A stretch of 64,000 bases of DNA from Litsea cubeba (taxonomy: Eukaryota; Streptophyta; Magnoliopsida; Laurales; Lauraceae): positions 24,575,731 to 24,639,730 of the forward strand of contig CM022947.1 of assembly GCA_012931725.1 (NCBI GenBank). Reading direction: 5' to 3'. The notes beneath the pieces are model-generated. The model was not told the DNA's origin. It made no database searches and worked only from the letters and a program-made list of their open reading frames with translations. Shown here piece by piece: positions 56,786 to 64,000 of the stretch (positions are counted from its first letter, which is position 1; each line of letters opens with the position of its first letter). The position numbers and the translations under genes were made by a program.

Positions 56786-58510
56786 CCAGAGTTGGTCACC
56801 AAGATGTTCCGAGACCAGCTCGGCAAAACAGTCGAGGTGTACATTGACGACATGGTCGTCAAATCCATCCAGTCTCAGGACCATTTGACGAACCTCGGCC
56901 AGGTATTCGACATTCTCCGGAAGTTCGGATTAAAGCTGAACGCCTCCAAGTGCGCTTTCGGAGTCGGCTCCAGCAAATTCTTAGGGAGCCTCGTCACGAG
57001 ACGAGGTATCGAAGCAAACCCGGACCAAATCTCCGCAATCCTGGGAATTCAGAGCCCGGCAACGACAAAGCAGGTCCAGCGGCTCACTGGCATGGCCGCC
57101 GCTCTCAACCGCTTCATCAGTAGGTCTTCCGACAAGTGCCATCCTTTCTTTCAGCTGCTAAAGAAGAACCTGAGGTTCGAGTGGACCCCGGAGTGTGACT
57201 CGGCTCTCCAAGAGCTAAAAGCTTACCTGGCCTCACCTCCACTGCTGTCGACCCCAAAGAACGGTGAAGTACTGTACTTGTACTTGGCGGTCTCCGATCA
57301 TGCTGTGAGCTCAGTACTGGTCAGAGAAGATGAAGGGCAGCAGAAGCCCATTTATTACACAAGTAAGACCCTCCTCGACGCGGAAACCAGATACTTGCAG
57401 ATGGAGAAGCTCGGGCTAGCCCTCGTCAGTGCCTCTCGAAAGCTCTCACACTATTTTCAGGCCCACACAATAGTGGTGGTTACTGAGCACCAACTCAAGT
57501 CTGTCTTCCGGAAGGCCGACTTCTCCGGACGAGTTTCAAGATGGGCCGTGGAGCTGGGATAGTACGACATCCAGTACCAACCCCGGACAGCGATCAAAGC
57601 GCAGGTTTTGGCGGATATCATCGTCGAGTTTACTTCACCGAATTTGACGCCGAGCCCACTCGACCCCGAACTAGGGGGCAAAGGGCATGACGGCTTAGTC
57701 TCGGGGACTGATTACGAGCAATCTCGGGATACGTCCCGAGATTCAGCTTGGAAGGTCTTCGTTGACGGGTCATCTACCTCTAGGAGGGCCGGCATCGGTG
57801 TAGTTCTCCAGTCTCCAGAAGGGCTAGTCATTGAGCAGGCCCTGACCCTTGACTTCCGAGCATCAAACAATGAGGCAGAATACGAAGCATTGCTAGCAGG
57901 GCTGAATAGTGCCAAGATTCTTGCAGCTCAACAGCTGGTAGTCTTCAGTGACTCACAGTTGGTGACGAGCCAGCTCACTGGAGATTACCAGGCTCGCGAC
58001 GATAGAATGGCAGCCTATTTGACCCTCGCCAAGAAGCTCCTATCTCAATTCCCGGAAGCAGAAGTCAGACAAATTGGCAGAGACTCTAACTCGCACGCTG
58101 ACGCGCTCGCGAACCTAGCTTCCGCCGTCGAAGCTGGAAAAAAGAAGACTGTAGAAGTAGGCTCACTGACGTCACCAAGTATAGAGCTCCGCCCACCGCG
58201 GCAAATTATGAGCATCGATCTCGGGCCCAGTTGGATGGATCCCATCATCGCGTACCTCAAGGACGACCAACTCCCCGAGGATAGAGCTCAAGCTCACAAA
58301 ATCAGGCTAAGGGCAGCCCGGTTCTGGCTCTCTCCAGAAGGAAAACTGTACAGGAAGTCCTTCACAGGTCCTTATCTCCAGTGTGTCCACCCAAGCCGAG
58401 TTGAAGACTTCCTCTACGAGATACATGAAGGCATCTGCGGAAGTCACATCGGAGGAAGGTCACTAGCTTACCGGGCTATAAGCCAAGGATACTGGTGGCC
58501 ATACATGTAG
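56786..58510 (+). pseudogene. Tat RT end, RNase H and archaeal-type second RNase H
   Basis: In the new frame the RT catalytic YIDD is at about 56840 (VEVYIDDMVVKS), followed by the thumb (KLNASKCAFGV) and RNase H (YLYLAVSDHAVSSVLVREDE, ETRYLQMEKLGLAL, VVVTEHQLKSVF). A TAG at 57560 follows RWAVELG. A second RNase H comes at 57750-58120: WKVFVDGSSTSRRAGIGVVL, NNEAEYEALLAGL, VFSDSQLVTSQ and NSHADALANLAS, with its acidic residues kept. Two RNase H domains mark the Tat lineage. The integrase zinc region starts at HEGICGSHIG and is cut by TAG at 58508. Confidence 0.88.
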
Positions 58511-59470
58511 AAGGACGCACAGATGTACGCTATGAAATGCAAGAAGTGCCAGAAGTTCTCGCACAGCCTCCATCAACCTGCACAGGATCTGAGCCCACTC
58601 TCCAGCCCATGGCCCTTTGCTCAGTGGGGGCTGGACATCCTGGGACCTCTCCATCGAGCTCCAGGGAATAAGAGGTGGCTGATAGTAGCCACCGACTATT
58701 TCACCAAATGGATAGAGGTAGAAGCATTGTCTTCCATCTCTGAGCGAGACTCCAAGAACTTTGTATGGAAGAACATCGTCGCGAGATTCGGCATCCCTCG
58801 AATCTTGGTCTCGGACAACGGGACCCAATTCGACTCCAGCCTCTTCAAAAACTTCTGCAAGGAGCTCGGCATTAGGAACCATTACTCGACTCCAGCCTAT
58901 CCCCAGAGCAACGGCCAAGCCGAGATCTCAAACAAAGTGGTCCTTGATGGACTCAAAAAGAGACTCGACGGGGCCAAAGGGAGATGGGTGGAAGAGTTGC
59001 CCAGTGTGCCGTGGGCATACAGGACCACCCCGAGGCGCTCCACTTCAGAAACTCCATTCTCCTTGGCATACGGAATGGAAGCCGTGATCCCGCTTGAGAT
59101 CGGCCTCCCAACGCTCAGGTCCGAACTCTTTGACCAAAGTCAAAACGAGAAAAACCTGACCCTTGGATTGGATCTGGCCGAAGAGCGCAGAGAGGCGGCG
59201 TCCATCCGTTTAGCGGCCTATCAGCAAAGGCTTGCAAGAGATTACAATCAGAGAGTTCGGGAAAAGAAGTTCCCCGTTGGAGAGCTGGTCTTGAAGAAGG
59301 CTCTGCCTGCGGACAAGGACCCGAACCAGGGCAAGTTGGCCCCAAACTGGCGCGGCCCATTCAAGGTAGTCTCGACTGCAAGCCGGTCCACGTATAAGCT
59401 CGAGGATATGGATGATAAGTTACTACCACGGCCATGGAACGCCTCGCACCTCAAGAAATTTTACTTTTGA
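58511..59470 (+). pseudogene. Tat integrase (core and C-terminus)
   Basis: After the stop at 58508 the frame continues with CKKCQKFSHSLHQ (second half of the zinc domain), WGLDILGPLHRAPGNKRW (first Asp), ILVSDNGTQFDSSLF (second Asp), and YPQSNGQAEISNKVVLDGLK with the catalytic Glu present. Then come WAYRTTPRRSTSETPFSLAY, the C-terminal GKLAPNWRGPFKVV, and WNASHLKKFYF, with a stop at 59468-59470. The DDE residues are intact. The only visible damage is upstream. Confidence 0.9.
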
Positions 59471-60130
59471 AATGTATTCAGTTTATGCAAGTCAATGAAG
59501 AACATTTCCTCTCAAAAGTTTCTCTTATTATTCTAAGTCAAGGACCACGGCAACAACGCAATTCTCCAGTTCGGCAGAAATGTCTCCATTCGTGCGATAA
59601 ATGCATCTCGGCCCTCATGCCAGATAGCCAGCATGGCCCCTGGTGACGAGCCAGGAGGACTTCTCCATTCGTGCGATAAGCGCATCTCAGCCCTTGTGCC
59701 AGATAGCCAGCACGGCCCCCGGTGACGAGCCAGGGGGACTTCTCCATTCGTGCGATAAGCACATCTCGGCCCTCGCGCCAGATAGCCAGCACGGCCCCTG
59801 GTGACGAGCCAGGGGGACTTCTCCATTCGTGCGATAAGCGCATCTCGGCCCTCGCGCCAGATAGCCAGCACGGCCCCTGGTAACGAGCCAGGGGGACTTC
59901 TCCGTTCGTGCGATAAGCGCATCTCGGCCCTCGCGCCAGATGGCCAGCACGGCCCCTGGTGACAAGCCAGAAAGACCGCGCATATCACTTGGATGGGCTC
60001 CTGGAAGTCGCGTAAGAGGGAGTGAGGAAGTAAGAGGGAGTGAGGAAATAGAATACGCAAGAAAATATGAAATTCAGAAATGAAAAGGGATCGTATTTTC
60101 TTTGTACTGTATCTGAAATGAATCCTGTCT
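59471..60130 (+). repeat. Tat 3' untranslated region with five 79-bp tandem repeats
   Basis: A unit starting TCTCCATTCGTGCGATAAGC and containing GCCAGATAGCCAGCACGGCC begins at 59583, 59662, 59741, 59820 and 59899, each 79 bp apart. It ends near 59977. The copies are very similar, so they arose recently. A short repeat of AAGAGGGAGTGAGGAA follows (60013-60046). The polypurine tract and 3' LTR expected after this are missing. Confidence 0.92.
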
Positions 60131-60313
60131 ATTCCTATCCTTCAACTCCCCTAGGCTAGACTTTTTGGTTTCAGCCACCTAACTTTGGATATGTATGAAG
60201 TATTAACATTCTTTTTGAGCGAGGGGAGGTACAGTATAAAAAAAAGGAACAAAATCTACTTCTTTTCTTTACCCATTCATTTGGATGAGTATCCATTCGA
60301 TACATTAACCGCG

Positions 60314-60386
60314 TGTCAGGAACCAGATTTGAACTGGTGACACGAGGATTTTCAGTCCTCTGCTCTACCTGCTGAGCTATCCCGAC
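60314..60386 (-). tRNA. trnF-GAA: Chloroplast tRNA-Phe (GAA), NUPT copy
   Basis: The minus strand folds as a full 73-nt tRNA. It has GTCGGGATAGCTCAG, an anticodon loop with CTGAAAATC (anticodon GAA) and a T arm GGTTCAAATC-like segment (CAGTTCAAATCTGG). The acceptor end reads TCCTGACA where the usual form is TCCTGGCA, which changes the second base pair from U-G to U-A. As a nuclear copy of a plastid gene it is probably not expressed. Confidence 0.93.
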
Positions 60387-60731
60387 CATTCCGGATGCAT
60401 CGCCCTATTAGAGGACTGTGGTCTATGTCAGTTAAAGAAACCCAAAAAGTCTTACAAAATCTTACCTAGGCCTTGGAGTTTCTTGGATCTTCAAAAAGAA
60501 GACTTTGTCAGTGTAAGAGTAATTATATGGACTGTGAATTATTTAATAATGGAAATTCCCTGCCTATATATGTTCATTTGTAAGTATATCGTATCTATAG
60601 ACTTGTGATAAGAGAGAAAGGTTTCTGTCCGGATCCATTTGTGAAAGAGTAGAGTGAATAAGAAACATAACTAATTTGGAACCGATGACGAAATAAAGAG
60701 GTTAGGTAGTAAAATGGGCTCTTTTCTTTTT
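60387..60731 (-). other. Chloroplast trnL-trnF intergenic spacer
   Basis: Lies between trnF and the trnL 3' exon. It is AT-rich with short promoter-like motifs and no gene. The flanks match the well-known conserved trnL/trnF sites (GGGGATAGAGGGACTTGAAC and ATTTGAACTGGTGACACGAG). Confidence 0.88.
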
Positions 60732-60813
60732 ATTGGGGATAGAGGGACTTGAACCCTCACGATTTCTAAAGTCGACGGATTTTCCCCTTACTATAAATTT
60801 CATTGTTGTCGGT
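60732..60813 (-). pseudogene. trnL-UAA: trnL-UAA 3' exon and part of its intron (truncated)
   Basis: The minus strand ends GGTTCAAGTCCCTCTATCCC, the T arm and acceptor of chloroplast tRNA-Leu(UAA). Upstream are AATCCGTCGACTTTAGAAAT and a short piece of the group I intron (to GACAACAATGAAATTTATAG). The intron is cut at about 60813, where psaB sequence begins. The 5' exon is absent, so no tRNA can form. Confidence 0.88.
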
Positions 60814-62873
60814 CTCACTTCGGGCAGTTAGCAATAATCTTTCTGTGGACTTCCGGAAATCTGTTTCATGTAGCTTGGCAAGGAAATTTTGAGTCATGGG
60901 TACAGGACCCTTTACATGTAAGACCTATTGCTCATGCAATTTGGGATCCCCATTTTGGTCAACCGGCTGTAGAAGCCTTTACTCGAGGAGGGGCTCTCGG
61001 CCCAGTGAATATCGCTTACTCCGGTGTTTATCAGTGGTGGTACACAATCGGCTTACGCACCAATGAAGATCTTTATACTGGAGCTCTTTTTCTATTATTT
61101 CTTTCTGCCATATCTTTAATTGCGGGTTGGTTACATCTACAACCCAAATGGAAACCAAGCGTTTCGTGGTTCAAAAATGCCGAATCTCGTCTCAATCATC
61201 ATTTGTCAGGACTCTTCGGAGTCAGTTCCTTGGCTTGGACAGGGCATTTAGTTCATGTCGCTATTCCAGGATCAAGGGGGCAGTACGTCAGATGGAATAA
61301 TTTCTTAGATGTATTACCCCATCCTCAAGGGTTGGGCCCACTTTTTACAGGTCAGTGGAATCTTTATGCCCAAAACCCCGATTCCAGTCGTCATTTATTT
61401 GGTACCTCCCAAGGGGCGGGAACTGCCATTCTAACCCTTCTCGGGGGATTCCATCCACAAACGCAAAGTTTATGGCTGACCGATATTGCTCATCATCATT
61501 TAGCTATTGCATTTATTTTTCTCGTTGCTGGTCATATGTATAGAACTAACTTCGGGATTGGGCACAGTATGAAAGATCTTTTAGAAGCACATATTCCTCC
61601 GGGGGGTCGATTGGGACGTGGGCATAAGGGTCTTTATGACACAATCAATAATTCGATTCATTTTCAATTAGGCCTTGCTCTAGCCTCTTTAGGGGTTATT
61701 ACTTCCTTGGTAGCTCAACACATGTACTCTTTACCTGCTTATGCATTCATAGCACAAGACTTTACTACTCAAGCTGCGTTATATACTCATCACCAATACA
61801 TCGCAGGATTCATCATGACAGGGGCCTTTGCTCATGGAGCTATATTCTTCATTCGAGATTACAATCCGGAACAGAATGAGGATAATGTATTGGCAAGAAT
61901 GTTAGACCATAAAGAAGCTATCAAATCTCATTTAAGTTGGGCCAGTCTCTTTCTAGGGTTCCATACCTTAGGACTCTATGTTCATAACGACGTCATGCTC
62001 GCTTTTGGTACTCCGGAGAAACAAATCTTGATCGAACCCATATTTGCCCAATGGATACAATCCGCTCACGGTAAGACTTCATATGGGTTCGATGTACTTT
62101 TATCTTCAACGAATGGCCCGGCATTCAATGCTGGTCGAAGTATATGGTTACCGGGCTGGTTGAATGCCATTAATGAGAATAGTAATTCACTATTCTTAAC
62201 AATAGGTCCTGGAGACTTCTTGGTTCATCATGCTATTGCTCTAGGTTTGCATACAACTACATTGATCTTAGTAAAAGGTGCTTTAGATGCACGTGGTTCC
62301 AAGTTAATGCCAGACAAAAAAGATTTCGGTTATAGTTTTCCTTGCGACGGTCCGGGACGAGGCGGTACTTGTGATATTTCGGCCTGGGACGCATTTTATT
62401 TGGCGGTTTTCTGGATGTTAAATACTATCGGATGGGTTACTTTTTATTGGCATTGGAAGCACATCACATTATGGCAGGGTAACGTTTCACAATTTAACGA
62501 ATCCTCCACTTATTTGATGGGATGGTTAAGAGATTATCTATGGTTAAACTCTTCACAACTTATCAATGGCTATAACCCCTTTGGTACGAATAGTTTATCG
62601 GTCTGGGCATGGATGTTCCTATTTGGGCATCTTGTTTGGGCTACTGGATTTATGTTCTTAATTTCCTGGCGTGGATATTGGCAGGAATTGATTGAAACCT
62701 TAGCATGGGCTCATGAACGCACGCCTTTGGCTAATTTGATTCGATGGAGGGATAAACCAGTGGCTCTTTCCATTGTGCAAGCAAGATTGGTTGGATTAGC
62801 CCACTTTTCTGTAGGTTATATATTCACTTATGCAGCTTTCTTGATTGCCTCTACATCAGGCAAATTTGGTTAA
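60814..62873 (+). pseudogene. psaB: Photosystem I P700 apoprotein A2, 5'-truncated NUPT copy
   Basis: The frame opens at HFGQLAIIFLWTSG (60816), which corresponds to about codon 50 of the usual 734, and runs to TAA at 62871-62873 without a break. In the plastid, PsaB binds P700 and the electron-transfer chain of photosystem I in the thylakoid membrane. Here the first 49 codons and the start are gone. Conserved parts such as the iron-sulfur ligand loop FPCDGPGRGGTCDISAWDAF are intact. A few residues differ from the usual sequence at conserved positions (for example SRGQYVRW, SSRHLFG, EAIKSHL, SSTNGPA), as expected of an unselected nuclear copy. Confidence 0.95.
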
Positions 62874-63002
62874 TTTTTTTTTTAATGTGCTGTATCATCG
62901 ACAATTTCATTTGATTCGATGGAGAAGGGAGAATCCACCTTCTTCTATTTCTACATCTAGGATCCGACCCGTATCATTGATAATAATAGGAACTGAACCT
63001 TT

Positions 63003-63305
63003 ATGGCAAGGAAAAGTTTGATTCAGAGGGAGAGAAAGAAGCAGAAATTGGAACAGAAATATCATTTGATTCGTCGATCCTCAAAAAAAGAAATAGGCAA
63101 AGTTTCATCGTTGAGTGACAAATGGGAAATTCATGGAAAATTGCAATCCCCACCACGTAATAGTACACCTACACGTCTTCATCGACGTTGTTTTTTGACC
63201 GGAAGACCTAGAGCTAGCTATCGAGACTTTAGGCTATCCGGACACATACTTCACGAAAAGGTTCAGGCATGTTTGTTGCCGGGGGCAACAAGATCAAGTT
63301 GGTAA
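63003..63305 (+). CDS. rps14: Chloroplast ribosomal protein S14, full-length NUPT copy
   Basis: A 100-codon frame from ATG at 63003 (MARKSLIQRERKKQKLEQKY) to the stop at 63303-63305. It has the uS14 signature RCFLTGRPRASYRDFRLSGH. In the plastid it is part of the small ribosomal subunit head. It lies 129 bp after psaB on the same strand, as in plastid genomes, where psaA, psaB and rps14 are co-transcribed. The frame is intact, but the upstream part of the operon is cut away, so expression here is unlikely. Confidence 0.95.
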   Translation: MARKSLIQRERKKQKLEQKYHLIRRSSKKEIGKVSSLSDKWEIHGKLQSPPRNSTPTRLHRRCFLTGRPRASYRDFRLSGHILHEKVQACLLPGATRSSW

Positions 63306-63459
63306 GGATAAAAATACCCCTTCTTCCTATTTCTATTTATCTCTATGAGCTATGATCATAGAGGGGCCCCCTTTACCATTCTGTATAAATGGGCTATTCT
63401 ATTTATATAGAATATGGTATGGGGGCACATCCAATCCTTGTTCGTCCATTAGTTTTCAG

Positions 63460-63533
63460 CGCGGGGTAGAGCAGTTTGGTAGCTCGCAAGGCTCATAACC
63501 TTGAGGTCACGGGTTCAAATCCTGTCTCCGCAA
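63460..63533 (+). tRNA. trnfM-CAU: Chloroplast initiator tRNA-fMet (CAU), NUPT copy
   Basis: 74-nt cloverleaf beginning CGCGGGGTAGAGCAGTTTGG, with anticodon loop GCTCATAACC (CAU) and T arm GGGTTCAAATCC, ending CTCCGCAA. It is on the same strand as rps14, as in plastids. No mutation was noticed. Confidence 0.95.
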
Positions 63534-63693
63534 CATCTTTTTTTTTTTCAAAAAAAACATTTTTTTTTTAGGTGCGATTCCGTTACCTAGTAACCAATGG
63601 CTATTTTGGTTTTGGGATGGGAAGAATAGAACCACTCCCCTATCGTGGTCAACTATACCTAAATCATTTATCATATTACCTTACTTTACCATG
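63534..63693 (+). other. Chloroplast spacer between trnfM and trnG
   Basis: AT-rich spacer with T and A runs (63537-63570). No gene. Its position between the two tRNAs is the usual plastid arrangement. Confidence 0.8.
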
Positions 63694-63764
63694 GGCGGAT
63701 AGCGGGGATCGAACCCGCATCTTCTCCTTGGCAAAGAGAAATTTTACCATTCGACCATATCCGC
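63694..63764 (-). tRNA. trnG-GCC: Chloroplast tRNA-Gly (GCC), NUPT copy
   Basis: The minus strand reads GCGGATATGGTCGAATGG, an anticodon stem-loop with CTTTGCCAAGGAG (GCC), and ends CTATCCGCC. It is 71 nt, opposite to trnfM as in plastids. Compared with the common form I see single-base changes in the D arm and T arm (GATGCGGGTTCGATCCCC). Confidence 0.93.
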
Positions 63765-64000
63765 ACTTTCTTCGTTCCTGATGCACACGTATATGTCCAC
63801 ACATATATGATATATCATATATGTGTCTGGATCCCATTTGTACAAACAGGGTCAGATACTTAGGAAGATTCCAATTATTATTAGATTCTTCGATTTTTTT
63901 ATTCAAGAAGTCATTTTTGACCCCTCCCTCCAATTTTTTTATTTTTATTTTTGGACTCATATTTCATTTTAATGTGTCTTACAATCCGAAAGAATTTTGG
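63765..64000. other. Chloroplast spacer after trnG
   Basis: AT-rich sequence with a palindromic ATATATGATATATCATATAT near 63805-63825. psbZ is the expected next gene in plastids but is not reached before the window ends. Confidence 0.65.

Larger units (their letters stand above)
52865..60100 (+). mobile_element. Tat-lineage Ty3/gypsy retrotransposon, 3' end lost
   Basis: The 5' LTR at 52865-53666 is followed by a primer-binding site and one gag-pol region with gag, protease, RT, RNase H, a second (archaeal-type) RNase H and integrase, the domain order characteristic of Tat. No 3' LTR is seen. Element-like sequence stops between about 60060 and 60140, where chloroplast DNA begins. Several stops and one frameshift mark it as inactive. 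It abuts the LINE fragment, into which it probably inserted. Confidence 0.88.
60130..64000. mobile_element. Nuclear insertion of chloroplast DNA (NUPT), two joined fragments
   Basis: From about 60130 (TTCAACTCCCCTAGGCTAGA) the sequence is chloroplast DNA. Fragment 1 (to about 60813) spans the trnF 3' flank, trnF, the trnL-trnF spacer and the trnL 3' exon with some intron. Fragment 2 (about 60814 to the window end) spans psaB from codon 50, rps14, trnfM, trnG and the following spacer. These regions are far apart in ordinary plastid genomes. The coding parts are nearly intact, so the transfer is recent. Whether the join happened before or during insertion, or is an assembly artefact, cannot be told here. 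Confidence 0.88.

Noticed and set aside
53962..59360. Many minus-strand frames opposite the Tat gag-pol
   Set aside because: GC-rich coding sequence gives mirrored open frames. None shows a domain, and the plus strand carries all recognised motifs.
59583..59977. Possible CRISPR-like array
   Set aside because: The 79-bp units are contiguous and nearly identical with no distinct spacers. They are a tandem repeat in a plant retrotransposon.
60171..60389. 72-codon frame over the trnF region
   Set aside because: It is a translation of the tRNA gene and its spacer. The cloverleaf is the real feature.
61355..61543. Short frame inside psaB
   Set aside because: It is a shifted frame of psaB.

Overview
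This window is nuclear DNA from a flowering plant, made almost entirely of transposable elements, and ends in a recent insertion of chloroplast DNA. I found no intact host gene. The plant assignment rests on the element families present (BED-type hAT, CACTA, Ty1/copia, Ty3/gypsy chromovirus, Ogre/Tat) and on a chloroplast block of trnF, trnL, psaB, rps14, trnfM and trnG sitting next to retrotransposon sequence. The species cannot be told from the window.

Layout. Positions about 1226-47778 form a deep nest. A hAT transposon (transposase on the minus strand, halves at 1843-3144 and 46281-47086) is split by a chromodomain Ty3/gypsy element (3150-46275, minus strand). The left LTR of that element holds two further insertions. 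One is a CACTA transposon (4584-19646, perfect AAT duplication) that carries fragments of at least four recognisable host genes and was itself hit by a young Ty1/copia element (10277-17793, AACTA duplication). The other is a 21.7 kb Ogre/Tat-type element (20599-42334, AGGCA duplication). Inside the Ogre element, a spliced gene on the opposite strand with a plant-mobile-domain-like protein (24342-30063) is split by a non-autonomous hAT element (28439-29505), which is split in turn by a second one (28599-29369). The nest is five insertions deep at its deepest point.

From 47.8 to 52.9 kb lie old fragments: a copia LTR remnant with primer-binding site, other LTR-like pieces, a composite tandem repeat and a 5'-truncated LINE. 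From 52865 to about 60.1 kb is a Tat-lineage Ty3/gypsy element on the plus strand with gag, a protease lacking its catalytic motif, RT, two RNase H domains and integrase. Its 3' untranslated part has five 79-bp tandem repeats, and its 3' LTR is missing. From about 60.1 kb to the end are two chloroplast fragments from different parts of the plastid genome joined to each other: trnF-trnL, then psaB-rps14-trnfM-trnG.

How the parts relate. Target-site duplications give a relative order: hAT first, then chromovirus, then CACTA and Ogre in its LTR, then copia in CACTA and the two small hAT elements in Ogre. Most reading frames are broken by in-frame stops rather than indels, as expected if methylated cytosines decayed to thymine. 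The most unusual feature is the antisense multi-exon gene of the Ogre element, which has its own TATA-like box, a long leader intron and in-phase introns separating acidic exons.
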